A DNA stretch of 64,000 bases from Populus alba (GCF_005239225.2 NC_133288.1:15754169-15818168), one strand, 5' to 3'; positions 50,519 to 62,959 are shown, numbered from the stretch's first letter. Notes: generated from the letters alone by a model not told the origin. Translations and numbers: made by a program.

Positions 50519-50639
50519 TATATCCGGTTGGCTAGTTTATGACGATTGACCAGTTGGTCTAATGTTGACCGGTTTATCATTTTGGTTGATCGATTGACCT
50601 AACAATATATTTTTATCGAGTTTGTTAGTTTAAATCAAT

Positions 50640-51790
50640 TTGGGTTATGTTTGGGATCAATTAAGTGAATCTGTTTGGCTTCATATTTATGCTATGGTCT
50701 TCACATTCAGATTTTTTAATCTCTTATGATACTTTGCATTGAGTCATTTTTTAGTATTTTTTGTATCTATTATAGGTTCTGCTAATGTTCTTCCCAATGA
50801 TCTTTAGTAGTCTTCGATTCTGCATTCATTTGTTTTTTACTTTCGTTTTCCACGTGAGTGAGATAATATTTAATATGCATGTAATATAAATAACTATGTA
50901 TGTTGATTATATGAGTACAACTACTTAATTTCTTAAATATTTACATATATTGCTTTATTTTTCTAGTCATCCATTCTTGAATTTGCACTCATATTCTAGT
51001 GAATTAAATTCTATTCGATACGATATACAATGTTTGATAATTATACATGTATCTATTATATCTTGATATTAGTATACTTGTCAATAACTTTATGCTGATG
51101 GAGAGAAGTTAGTCTCTGTGCATATGATATTTTGTATACCTAGCAGGTGAGAAAGAGGTGTCAGCCCGTGGTGACTGATCTTCCTACCGTGATCACCTTT
51201 AGGAGTTATATAGTCACCTACAAGTGTCATTTGGTTACTTTGGTGTTATCTGATCTCAAACATGTACTCCACTACATTATGTTAATATGCTTAATATGTA
51301 TATTTCTATAAAAATATATCGACTTGCAAACTATTAATAACTAATATGTATGTTAAATGTTATTCCCTCACTGAATTGGTTGAACTCACCCCCCAATTTT
51401 AATATTATTTCAGGTTCTTAGTTTTGTTAGTAGGTAGACTTTGTTGAGTGTTCCTACTTATTTAGTTTTGGTCAATATGTCTTGTATGTTTTGCGAGGCT
51501 TTTCTTTTAACATTTGATGTGATATCTTAGATGTTCCCCTATTACATTGTTTTCATCAAGTTTAATTTTTTATTTCAAAGATTGGATTTTACTCAATGTA
51601 ATAAGTATTTTGAATTATGAATTATTTTATTAGTTTTGAGGAATATTTGATAGATTACAAAATGTTGCGTAAATTTTTTTATATATTTGTTTTATGATAT
51701 GTATGTTCTAAGACTTAGCGTAGTAGTGTTGTCCTTACGACACTGCTTTTGCGTTGCCAATTATGGATCTGGGATTGAGGTTGTGACAGT
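50640..51790 (+). mobile_element. Possible gypsy-type solo LTR or LTR fragment
   Basis: The stretch ends near 51790 with ggatctgggattgaggttgtgacag. That resembles the right ends of plant gypsy LTRs (a degenerate ...ggg.gtgaca word). It contains a ttgaactcacccccca..atttcaggt region often seen in such LTRs. No partner LTR, primer site or target duplication was found. Confidence 0.35.
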
Positions 51791-52194
51791 TTTTGGGTTA
51801 AAAATAGGTTTAATGAGATCCCTAAGATATTATTTTAGGTATTTTCAAGTCAAAATAAGATTGAAAAAACAAAGATTTTTAGAGTCCAATAAATCAGACA
51901 TTGACTTTTCAACCACCAAAGGTATTTGTAATATGGACTAGAAGATGTCATATTGTCTACATAGGAAGATAACTCGTCATCTGATCTATAAAAAAAAAAA
52001 AAATTATAGTGGACAACATATCCTCTACCCATTTAGAAAAAAAAAGAAAGAAAGAAATCTAGGCACGTGACCTTGGCTTTCCAAGCTCACATGCTTCTTA
52101 TCTTTTTATTTTTGGCTAGGCATGACTTGTCTTTCTAGGCCCGAAGCATGCCTAACATCTTTTTAAATAGTCTTAGCCTTGAAAGGTTTTGAAA

Positions 52195-53210
52195 GTCGAG
52201 ATAAAGCTTATTGGACTAAGAAAATCTTACATATTTTTTGTGATATTTGTATTAAAGCTATTGATATGAGAATGGGACCTAATACTCATTTTGATAAAGT
52301 TGGTTGAGAATTTCTTATGATTGTCTTCCAATAGGAGACTAATCATGCTGTCACCAATGCACAACTTAAGAACAAATGGGATGGTTGCAAAAAGAATTGG
52401 AGGACATAGAAAAAGTTAATTTCTGAAAATGTTGTTGGAAGGCTAATGGTGGGTATTGGAAGGCTAGAATCCTGGTTATTTTTTAGAAACTTTATCTTTT
52501 CACTTTTATTGGTCTAATTTTTGTAGTACATAAATTGATTAAGTTTCATTAATTATATTAAATATTTTATATATAGGAAAATAAAGGAGCCAAAAAATTT
52601 TAAGCATGCTGGAATTGAGTTACGTTTATATAAAGAACTTGATATAATATTCAACAATTTAATCGCTACTAGACAATATGTTTGGGCTCCCTTGTTAGGA
52701 ATGTTGTATGGTGATGACGATAGGGATGATGGCTTGAGAAATACCAATGTTGATCATGATGCCAATTTAAAAGGAAAGGGGGTGATTCTGATGAGGATTC
52801 CATTTATAATTTTAAAGATATTGTGAGTAAAATGGTTGTTGAATCTAATGTTGCAAATAATAGTAGTACATGTAGTAGTGACAAAAGAAAAGCTAGACAA
52901 TAATCTACATATCAATGTGCAAACAAAAAAGAAAAGAGTTCTAGAATGGTAGCATACTTATTTCATATTTGGATAAGCTTGTTAATTATATTTTAACCAA
53001 TTGTGATAGCACCACTAGTAGTAGGATAAGAAAGGGTGTAACATTGACAAAGTGATGAAAAAGCTCCATTATATAGATGGAATTACCTTTGGTAATGACT
53101 TATATATGTTTACTACTAAGTTGTCTTGCTTACAAAGCAAGAGAGAGATGTGGCCAACAATAGAAGATATTGCTATAAAGCTTCACTGACTAAAACATAT
53201 GTATGATCGA
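52195..53210 (+). pseudogene. Myb/SANT-like protein of a PIF/Harbinger element, broken
   Basis: The sequence reads WTKKILHIFCDICIKAIDM, NTHFDKVG, a stop, then AVTNAQLKNKWDGCKKNWRT, a stop. An intron-like gap to about 52578 follows, then IKEPKNFKHAGIELRLYKEL and QYVWAPLLGMLYGDDDRDDG, then frameshifted Ser/Lys-rich sequence to WPTIEDIA (about 53150-53170). This is the layout of the plant Myb/SANT-like DNA-binding proteins associated with PIF/Harbinger transposons, which help the transposase reach DNA. Two stops replace expected Trp codons, as produced by G to A change. Confidence 0.75.
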
Positions 53211-54180
53211 GTTCCAAAACCTTAGACCAAGAGGCTTGTTGCAATTCTGATAAGTTATTCTATGTTCATATTTCATTGAAAATTTGACGTTTGAGATAAA
53301 TTATGTAATATGTTGTTACTGTGTTTTCTATACATATATTTTTTTGCATTGGATTTGAATGAATAAATTAATTGAGTTTGGAGTTGTGTAAGGTGCAAGG
53401 GATTTAATTCATTGAAATTTTTATCTTATATTTACACGGGGAAAAAAGGAGTTATGTTTAACTTTTCTTTACACATTGCCTACTTTAAATGTTGATGTTC
53501 AAATGTTTTTATATGATGTATCATGAATTTGGCACCATATTTGAATGTTAATTTTTATTATGTATGTGTGTGTGTGTGTGTTTGTGTTTTTTTTTCTTTC
53601 TTAAGTTAACTTTTTATTGTTATATTTAAACAATAGTTTTATAATTTCAAACTTAAAGTTAGTGTTAGAATATATTCATTAGTATTAAAATATATCCTAC
53701 CAGATTGTGATATAAGTTTTACATTTTTAGTTCTCATTTGGAAAACTACATATTTAACCATAGTTTTAAATCTTGTTTGAACTCCTATTATGGTAGGCCA
53801 TGAGATGTTATAAAATTCAAGTCTTCTATTAAGTGGATTTTTTGAGTGGATTATGAGTGACAAAACTAAATTAAATGAAAACCTAGCCCATTTAATACTA
53901 CCTTTTTTATTTTATTTATTTATCCATGTGAATGAATGTCTCAGAATATTTATCTATCATTATAGATATGGAGGCTGAATGATTTAATGTTTTATTCAAA
54001 GATGCCTTTGATTGAGACTATAATGATGCAATGAAATGTGTTTTTGATTATGTTACTTGTTGTGGTAGAGGGTGGCAATGGTGGTGTTGGAGATGTTGGC
54101 GATATAGATGATGATAATAATAACAATGATAGTAATGAGAATGGTGAATCATTTTGGAGATAAGAGTTTGATTGTCATAA
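53211..54180. other. Spacer between the Myb-like and transposase pseudogenes
   Basis: AT-rich with no domain recognised. It contains a (TG)n run at about 53566-53582. It presumably belongs to the dead PIF/Harbinger element. Confidence 0.4.
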
Positions 54181-54940
54181 ACTAGTATTATGCACAATCG
54201 AGCTCTCTTCAAGTATTATAATAATTATATGTAAAACAATCCTTGTATGGTTTCATACAACACAAGTATGAAATGGTTAAATGAAATTTCACAAAGACAT
54301 TGGAAACAATGTGTGAACATGTTTGGGATAGAAGCAACAACATTGCAAAGCCTGTGTTATGATTTAAAAATACAACATGGATTAAAAGTTTTAAGAAGAA
54401 TGAGTGTTATTTAAAAGACGACAATGTTTATATATACATTAGCATTAGGTGCTTCAAATAGGGTGGTTCAAGAAAGATTTTAGCATTCGGGTGAAAACTA
54501 TTAATATATACTTTAATGAAGTTATGAGAATAATTTGTTCGCCCGCAATAAATGCTATAAAATCAAAAGACCCTGAATTTATAAATACACCAAGGAAAAT
54601 TGCAATGAATCTAAGATTTATGCCTCATTTTAAGGTAATACTAATATACTTGTTTATTATTGAGATGGTAAATATCAATTATTTGGATCTTTTTTTCAAT
54701 CATTGAAAAAGTGATGTATTTTTTTTTTTAATGTAAAATTATGTAGGAGCTATCAATGACACATATTTGTGTGCCTGTGGATTTTTAAAAAATTAAATTT
54801 CATTTATCAACAAAAAAGGTGTATTGACTCAAAACATAATGGTTATGTTTACTTTAGCATGCAATTAACATCCGTTTGTGTTGGATGGGAAGACAATATT
54901 TTTTTGAAAATGTATTTTTCTTAAAGCAATTGATAATCTC
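54181..54940 (+). pseudogene. PIF/Harbinger (HARBI1-like) transposase, broken
   Basis: Frames read MKWLNEISQRHWKQCVNMF and TTLQSLCYDLKIQHGLKVLR (about 54270-54400), a frame change, LALGASNRVVQERF, then after a lost pairing EVMRIICSPAINAIKSKDPE (54519-54580). After an intron-like gap, GAINDTYLCAC (from about 54747) stands where family members have GAIDGTH, so the first catalytic Asp is Asn here. The remaining DDE core is not readable. It is non-functional. Confidence 0.75.
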
Positions 54941-55095
54941 GATATAAAACTTCTAAAGCTATCGAAAGGTAATATCATTAAAATAAATCCATGTTATTTT
55001 ATAAGGAACCTTTAATGTTTTTGTAACCATTATTATGACTAATATTTCATTGGGAAATAACTTACAAATTCATTTTCATGGGAAATATATTAAAA

Positions 55096-55235
55096 CCCTG
55101 TTTGTTTGTTGGAAAGAAGTTTCTTTTTGAAAAGTGGTTTTCTTGGAAAGTAGATTCCTGAAAAGTAAATTATTTTTTAATGTTTGGTAATGTTATGAAA
55201 AATAAATTGAAAAATATTTTTCAATGTTTTATTAT
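55096..55235. repeat. Fragment related to the TIR element at 1406-2234
   Basis: ctgtttgtttgttggaaag, then aaagtagattcctgaaaagtaaattattttt, then tttggtaatgttatgaaaaa follow the first 150 bp of 1406-2234 in order. No right end was found. Confidence 0.6.
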
Positions 55236-57440
55236 GACTTCTTATTTACACTCTCTCTTTTTGAGTAGCAAGGTTGTTTACAAATCAACATTTAACTGTA
55301 ATTGTGGATATAGCTTTTAAATATTTGATCCCTTTCTATATGTTATTTTCATAAGTTATAATTTATACCTTTTCAAGTGCTAGTTAAAAGCAATAACCTT
55401 TCCAAATGAACTTTGAACTTATAGTATACTTCAATATATTAGCTAAATGTTTTTCGAGTTTATTTAAATTATATTGGTATTTGCTTACGTCTTTGTTGAT
55501 TTTGGAGAACATTTAAAATGTTAATATTTAAGTTCAATTGAAATAATTTTTTTTAGCAATATATTTTTATTTTGTTTAGTTTGTATTTGGAAATTCATAT
55601 GCAATTATTATTTTATTTTTAAGAATTAAAACATATACACTTTATAGTTCATCGTATTTGTTAAAAAAATCATGCATATAAGCATCCACATGCAATTGAA
55701 ACGGATGCAATCATAACTTAATTCTACAATTTTTCGTATAGAGTAGATCATACAACCATTTGCTATTAACAAAATGGAATATTAGTAATAAAATCAATTG
55801 AGGTTTTAACAAGTGTTTACAATTTTGACTTCACATGGAGAAAATAAATATTGCAAAAGTACAGCATAAAATATCAAAGATAGAGATGCTCACAGATTCT
55901 GTTCAAGTGAACCATTTGGTGAACAACTCTTATTAAAATGCTATGAAATCTATATACTAATGGCGAATTTCTTCCGAAGGGTCCCACTTGAACAACCATT
56001 TAATTTACCCAATTGCAGGACAGGATTACGGCATCGAATAATTTCGGGTGTTTTTCTTCTTTTCTTTTTTCCTTATAGAATCTTCGATTGTTCTTTCTTT
56101 CCTTGTACTCGCCATAAGACCCATACGTACACGCTTTCCCACTCCTTACTTTGAGTTCTCTCTCTATAATTCTTTTCTTTTTCTTGTAATATACTTTTCT
56201 AAATACTTATATTATTAAATGCGTGCCGTGCAATGATGGTTATCTTTTTGAATTAATTTTTTTTTTTTGTGTAGATAGAAAAGACAAAGAGTTTTTTTTT
56301 TTTTATTAGCTAAAAAAATTTAGAGTCTCCACCTATTATTTCGGTCAATGAAAATCCTAACTAGTTTTCAAAGTCTGAATAAAAGGATTGAGTGTGTATT
56401 AGAGGGATAATATCACTTCTAGTACAACTTATCTAAAATAAATTGCATTGTATATTTGTTTGAATATTACTAAGATATTATTGTGTTTTTTTTTCTAATT
56501 ATTGCTTCATTTATTGGTTAAAGCGAGTTCACTCCAGTAGGGTGGATCATAGCTTTATGGGTTAAACCTAGCTATTCTAGAGGCACAACATATTTTCTAC
56601 ATTTTGTTCTTTTAATACAGGGATTGCATCTTACATATAAGTTGATATTGGAATAAAAAGAATAATTTTTTTGTGTTGTTGAAATTTAGATCAAGTCCTC
56701 ATAACTTTAATGAAATTGTTATTAAATATATGATGTATGCAAAATATAAAAAGTATTTTTATTTTTTAATATTTCCAAGAAATGTTAAATCATGAAATGT
56801 ATTTTTTTTTTCTTTTGTATTTTTTGTATTAAAATACAAACATGATTTTTTAGAGAAACTTGGTCATGTGCAATTTAAATAAAAAATGTAATTTTGATTG
56901 AATGATTTTTTTGTTATTTTTTATATATGTTTTTAAACAAAACTATTATATTTGATACCGAGAAAGCGCCTTATATCTAAGGTCTCAATCTCAATATTAA
57001 ATAAAAAAGAGATACGGAGAAATGAGATTCATACTTAATTATGGACTTAACTTGCTTTTCTCAATATTTGAAATACATCTTATGTGTATGTTTATAATAT
57101 TTTATATTAAAAATAAACAAAAAGGAAGGAGATGATGAGATTTTTAACTATAATCCAAAATTCTACTTCACAAAATCAGCTTTAATTTATCATTGAAATA
57201 TTACTTGATACTTCTTTTATGCGAGATCATGCAAATTCAAAGAAATCTAAACACAAAAAATCATGCTAATATTATTTCATAAAATCAAAAATAAATAAAA
57301 AGTTTGATGATCAAAATGCTACTTTGATCCAATTCTTTTAGTTTATTAGTAATAATTTAACTTGTATAATGAACATGAGTATCGAGCCCAAACCATGTAT
57401 AAAATCATATCAAACTCCCAGCCAAAAAAAAAGAAAATCT
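55236..57440. other. AT-rich intergenic sequence, no gene seen
   Basis: A 64-codon plus frame at 55960-56154 has no family features. 56330-56650 (block with aggattgag..., gggttaaacctagctattctag) is related to 2730-2990, so it is another dispersed non-coding repeat. Confidence 0.4.
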
Positions 57441-57772
57441 AAATTGCTAGTGGAGTTGTTCTCCTTGCTATCCTGGGAAAATTGTTGAAAATTTCTTACA
57501 TTAGTTGGTGTGAATGCATAGATTAAGTGTTTCAGGTAATAATTGCGATGTTGTATGGATGAAGTAATCATCTAAAGGTACAATAACTCTAGAGTTACTA
57601 GAACACTAGTTTACTTAAATAGATGATGAGAAGTTAACATTTAGAAAGTGTAAAACTAAAATCCCAAAATAAAAGCGGAATTTAAACTATTGGTAGAGAG
57701 ATTCATGCATGGAGATTCTCAAATATAATTTATTTTTAAGTTATTTATTTAAAGTGATAAATATAAACCAAC
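57441..57772. repeat. Direct repeat A around the gypsy remnant
   Basis: This 332-bp block recurs at 61363-61707 in the same orientation with about 90 percent or better identity by eye. It shares gttctccttgctatcctg, ttgtatggatgaagtaatca, ggagattctcaaatataatt and agtgataaatataaaccaac. It is probably a terminal-repeat segment of the gypsy element whose gag remnant lies between the two copies. Confidence 0.8.
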
Positions 57773-59900
57773 GTAATAAGCCCTAACTTATGGATGAGAC
57801 CAACAGATAGAAACATGACCTAGAAAAAACAATCAACAAGCAATATAGCTTATCTTAGGTAAGGTGTACTGATGGTGATTCGACTTTCCCTTGCATAATC
57901 AGTCCTCTTACTTAAACTCTCACAAATCATTAGGTTTTTTATTGACCATAATGCTAGGTGACGACTCCTGAACCCCACAATCATACCTTTATAATTAAAC
58001 CTAAAACCCCTTTTAATTTTCAGGAGGCAGCTCTGCCATTCAACGTCATGCATGTTACGACACTCGCAATATATTCAAACATTTTAGATTTATCAATCTA
58101 GCCAACATATTTATAGATCTAAAAATCTAATAACAATATCATGATCATAAACAATATTACTTCAAGATAATGTTTTCAAGCATTCAAGTCCACAACATTA
58201 ATCACTCCAAATCAAAACAAATTAACAATGTCAACAATTTAAAATTTCACAATTATCAACAAACAATCCTATGAATTCTCAAAAATCCTAAAAACTTAAA
58301 TTTTTACAACAAATCACAAATTAGAACAAACCAACACAACCATTTTTTCACAAATATATTCAAGCAAATAAACTACTCCATTACCATTAAATTATTAATT
58401 AATCATAAAAGTAATCACAAGAAATCAAGTAATTCAGAACTAATCATAAAAAATCAATAATTCCTCATAATTGTTAATTCAAATTAAACTTATGCTAAAT
58501 GGTATTTTGAAATAACATTTGAGGTTTGCGTTGATCTTTAATAGCTGCTGAGCCTTTTGGAATGGTGTTGGATTTTCCAAAAAAATGGTGGCGTATGGGT
58601 TCCACGCGCCACCATCATTGTCAACGCATAGGCTCACGTGCCATTGCCGATTGAAGAAAGAAATTAGGTGGGTTTGAAATGACTCTTTCTCTTCTTTCCT
58701 TTTACACTAGCGATAAAGTTCATTATCACCTGTAAATACATCAAAATCCACAAGAAAAGTTTCACCTCTCTCTCTTTTATCTGCTTTTCCCTCTTCATAA
58801 AGACTTATTTGTTGCTAAAATGGATAAGACCTTTTGTGTTCTTAAGGAGGAGTTTAGGTTGATGTGTAATTGGAGCAGCTACTATTGGTGACTCTTTTTT
58901 ATATGTTGGCCATTGTTATAATAAGGAAAGAAGTTTTACTCTTTTTTTATATGTTGGCTAGTGTTACAACAACGTTATTTATATGTTGATAGCGTTTGGA
59001 GATGTTAACACTACCAGTGATTGGTCAACCATAGGTGTGATGGTGCTTAATGGCAACTAGTGATGAGAACGATGACGATATCATGGATGAAAGAGAGAGA
59101 TTGTTTTCAACAAAGAAAAAGGGAGTGGGGCAGATTGTTTAAAAAGAAAGGATGCAATTTTTTCTTTATTATGCCAATGATGTTAGTAAAGAAAATGAGA
59201 GGGAGAACAAGTGAAATATTCAAAACATATGTTATTAGGAATCATTAACTAGCAAATTTAACTACATGTGATTATTATACATATAACTATAGTATGGCCT
59301 AATAGACATGGGACGTGAGCACATTTTTCATTTTTCATTTCTGGTTCAAAATAATTTGGTCACCTCAAAATGAAAATTGCTTAAATGATTAGTTTTTCAC
59401 CTTACAAACGGGTGTCTAAACATTGTTTTGAACAAATAACAGATTATTTTTTAAATCAAACAACAAATTTAAATTTTCAAGATTATTTTGGCAAATAAGG
59501 TTTTTTTACAAAAACTTATTTATTTGGTCATAATATTTTGAATAGAGCCATGAGATCAATTATGAGGGTTAAAAGAGTAAGAATGGCCTCATGACGTTTT
59601 GCATGGCATACCTTGGGTTTCGACCAATTTTACCATTATACTTATCCATTCATGAACAAAAACAACAATAAAATGCTAAATATTACTTTCACAAAAATAT
59701 CTCTTGATTTCAAAACAATAAAAGGATAAAGAAAAGACATATTGCATTAAAAAGATGTGATGCAATCTCAACACACATGAAAAACATACTTAAACACAAA
59801 AATAACAAAGTTATATAACAAAAGATTGACAATGCAACACCCTCTCTTAGGTCAACTTTTCCATCAATATATATGTCTTATCAGCATTTTTCAATCACTT
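57773..59900. other. Repeat-derived intergenic sequence, no gene seen
   Basis: 57840-57980 is related to the gypsy-like LTR end at 14040-14290. 58585-58615 is an imperfect palindrome (atggtggcg ... cgccaccat). 58880-59000 contains the word tatatgttgg three times. A 62-codon frame at 59060-59248 has no family features. Confidence 0.4.
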
Positions 59901-61110
59901 TTTATGCTGAGGATGGTCTTGTGACAATGTAGTAGATACCATTACCCTTTACAAACTCAACTTGTTTTTTACTCTCCAGCTTTCAGACTTGATACTTTAA
60001 ATTCTAGCAATTTCTAGTTGAGTGGTCGAGGATCCCATCATGATATTCACATTTCTCATTTAGATAGTACCACTTAGGGAATGGTGGTTATATGGGATTT
60101 GATAGAGTTAAGTAATAATCCTTCATAAACTCAACTTGTACTTTGCTCACCATATTCTAGACTTGATATTTAAAATTCTTATAATTTTTAATTGAGTAAC
60201 CGAGGATCCCTTTATGATATTTACATTTATCATTTGGATTGTAGCATCTAGAAAATGGTGGTTGTATGAGATATGATAGAGTTAAGGTAATATGTCTAGT
60301 GTTTAGAAAATGCTGGTAAATATCTTTAAGTGATAAAGGCATGTTAATCTTTGAAAGTGGCACTTGAGCGCCAACGACACAATAAGATCCAATTGGATAA
60401 TATTTCCAATCCAAGACCCAATTCTTAATTCATATTCCATCATGACTTTAGAGTTCATAGATGGAACTTTGATTTTTTTTTCTACTTTGATAGCTTGTTC
60501 AATCTTTTCACCATAATCATTAGGTCTGTAGAGTGTTAGTTGTATTTCTAATTAGGAACTCAATGTAGGGTTTCTTAAAAGTGTTAGTCCAACAAACTGG
60601 TCATTTTTTTCTAGCAATAGAGGATTCACTTTGAGCAGCTACTTCATGCCATTTCTTGGTGTATTTATGGAAAGATTCCTTATCACTCATTTTCATATCT
60701 TACAGGCTAGATCTAATAAAATCTTTCTACCTTAAAATCTCTGAATTGTTGAGCTTTATATACCAAGTCATAGCAGTGTCACTAAGGTTGCCTTGAAAAA
60801 ATTGAATGAGAAGTTTCTCATCACAGACAACTTCTATCATCTTATTACAATATATCTTTAAATGAGTTAATGAGCATTGAGTTTCCATGTATTTGACAAC
60901 TTGGACACTTAAAATTCTTTTGGCACTACAACGTTTAGGAGGAGTCATATTTCAATTGATTTTAGTGGGTCATATAGATTAGACTCCTCAATCACCCTTA
61001 TTTTTTCCTCCAAAGCTTCCTACTTGTCACAAGGTTTTTCCATAGGTTTTTCTCTTGGAATATCTTCTCAAATCAAGTCTACCTCAAGGGGTACCCTTAT
61101 AAGGCTAGTA
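59900..61110 (-). pseudogene. Ty3/gypsy gag remnant
   Basis: Minus-strand reading: EALEEKIRVIEESNLYDPL (about 61030-60975), then 60948-60727 with VKYMETQCSLTHLKIYCNKM and LLIQFFQGNLSDTAMTWYIK. This is the gag core typical of plant gypsy elements. Next come MSDKESFHKYTKKWHEVAAQ (about 60695-60630) and a zinc-knuckle-like tail RCYNPNDKCKYHKGILGYS (about 60245-60190), in which expected His and Cys positions have become Tyr. Stops and frameshifts break it. No pol region is present, so most of the element has been deleted. Confidence 0.8.
59945..60292. repeat. 174-bp tandem duplication within the gag remnant
   Basis: 59945-60118 and 60119-60292 are diverged copies: aaactcaactt at 59953 and 60127, and cgaggatccc at 60027 and 60201, both exactly 174 bp apart. 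174 bp equals 58 codons, so the duplication doubles the zinc-knuckle-like tail without changing phase. Confidence 0.8.
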
Positions 61111-61362
61111 GGTTGAATATACGAGTAGTGGCTTATGAATTGGGATTCCAAAGATGTTCCACTAGGGCCCGATGGAAGGGAGTTATAATTACTAGTTGTG
61201 TAGCTATTATTGGTTTAATAATCGAGGCTTCCACATATGTATCCCTTAATGCCAACTCAAGTAGGTTGGTAAGCCTTGTTATGTCCTCTTTACAACTTTC
61301 CATCCTTTTTTAATGTTCAACCTCTTGATGGGTTCATTCCTCATTTTCCACCGGTTTTTTTT

Positions 61363-61707
61363 AAATTGCAAGTGGAATTGTTCTCCTTGCTATCCTGTTT
61401 AGCAATTCTAGAAAAATTGTTGAAAATCTCACACATTAGTTGATGCGAATGTATAGATTATGTGTTTCAGGTAATAATTATGATATTGTATGGATGAAGT
61501 AATCATCTAATGATACAAGAACTCTAGAGTTATTAGAACACTAGTTTACTTAAATAGATGATGAGAAGTTAAAATTTAGAAAGTGTCAAACTAAAATCCC
61601 AAAATAAAAGCAAAATTTAAACTATTGATAGAGAGATTCATGCATGGAGATTCTCAAATATAATTTATTTTTAAGTTATTTATTTAAAGTGATAAATATA
61701 AACCAAC
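61363..61707. repeat. Direct repeat B, abutting the LTPG gene
   Basis: This 345-bp partner of 57441-57772 has one extra insertion of about 13 bp (tttagcaattcta region). Homology ends sharply at aaccaac, position 61707, 86 bp before the LTPG ATG. Confidence 0.8.
61692..61702 (+). promoter_or_regulatory. Candidate TATA box of the LTPG gene, inside repeat B
   Basis: ataaatataaa at 61692-61702 is about 92-102 bp before the ATG, leaving room for a start site near 61730 and a leader of about 60 bp. The same word exists in the other repeat copy (57441-57772), so it came with the repeat. Confidence 0.45.
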
Positions 61708-61793
61708 AACAAACCCTAGCGACATCCTCTTTTTCTTATTTTCGTTTCTTATAGCCTCTCTAGATCACTGTCAACCTAGAAACAACAGCAAAA

Positions 61794-62959
61794 ATGAAGA
61801 GAAGTCTCGTCATTGGTTGCATTTTGGCCACACTGGCTGTGCTAGCAAACAGTGCTCACCATGAATCATCACCTCGGAAATCACCAGCACCGTCACCATC
61901 AGCAGATTGTACCGATGTGGCATTTGACATGTTGGATTGTATAACCTATTTGTCGGATGGTAGCGAAGCGGCGAAGCCCACTGATTCTTGCTGTGCTGGG
62001 TTTGAAGCAGTGCTTAGTCTGGATGCTGAGTGCTTATGTTTTGCAATCAAGCATAGTGCAGATTTTGGCGTTGCTTTGAACCTTACCAGGGCTGCAGCTT
62101 TATCTTCTAAATGTGGAGTTTCTGCTCCTCCTCTTAGTAAATGTGGCAGTGAGTAATCTAATACCTGGATCGTTTTTCTTAGAATGTTTTATTTGATTGA
62201 TTATTTATCTACTTGATGATGTGTTTGTTTTGCATGTAGTCTCTGTGCCTGCTACCGGTGCACCAGGTACGTAAGTTTTGGATTATGTTTTTCGCAATTT
62301 CAATCTGAAATTGTTCAATCTTGCTTTGTTTTGATGATAATTGACAATATGAAAGATCTACTTTGTGTTTATTCTATATAGAACAAAGATCTACTAAAAC
62401 AGACAGACATGAATGGCGTGGGATTTGGAATTGGATATTTAATGTTTCCTAATTTGACAAATAAGATAACAAGCCCTTTCATGAACAATGAATTTAAAAA
62501 AAAAAAATCAACGAATTTAAAGTGATGAAAAGGTGTAGTGTAGAGCACAGATTATCATCAAGCTCTGATTATATTGTCACGCTCCATAATATTTAATTTA
62601 TTTGAACTCTTTTGTAAGGTATTCTTTTCCCTGTTAATTATTGTTTACGACTGCTTGAACATTATTAGTTTGTGGAAAATGTTTATGCAGCTAACCCTCC
62701 ATCCTCCGCACCAGAGGCAGCTCCACCGACAGAAACTCCACCGTATCCTGTTATAGAGCCAGCAACAAATAACCAACCTTCAGTCCCGGCTCCGGCACCA
62801 TCGAACAGTGATGATAATGGGGTTTCAGCAGCAGCTCCAGTAATTATTGAAGTTCCAGCACAAGCACCAGCGAAAGCGATGGCATGTTCTATCTCTGCTC
62901 CCTTTTCGGTTCTCATTAGCTGCGCTGTTGCTTCCACTGCTCTTTTCCTGTGGGTTTAG
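61794..62959 (+). CDS. GPI-anchored non-specific lipid transfer protein (LTPG type)
   Basis: Three exons, 61794-62148, 62240-62266 and 62691-62959, all bounded by GT-AG introns, give 216 aa ending TAG. Residues 1-20 are a signal peptide, followed by a Ser/Pro stretch. The eight-cysteine lipid-transfer fold has Cys at 39, 49, 66, 67, 80, 82, 107 and 117: the C..C..CC..CXC..C..C pattern, complete. From about 119 on, a Pro/Ala/Ser-rich linker of arabinogalactan type leads to a hydrophobic C-terminal tail (about 192-216, ending ALFLWV), as in GPI-anchored members. Such proteins sit on the outer plasma membrane and help move lipids for cuticle or wall layers; the exact ligand is unknown. Exon 2 is a 27-bp microexon coding only linker residues. 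All splice joints keep phase. Confidence 0.93.

Noticed and set aside
52195..54940. Functional Myb factor or nuclease gene
   Set aside because: Stops at expected Trp codons, frame changes and a lost catalytic Asp show both are pseudogenes.
62683..62937. 84-codon minus frame opposite LTPG exon 3
   Set aside because: It is the antisense of the Pro/Ala-rich linker. The plus-strand gene has splice sites, domain pattern and stop, so the antisense frame is a shadow.
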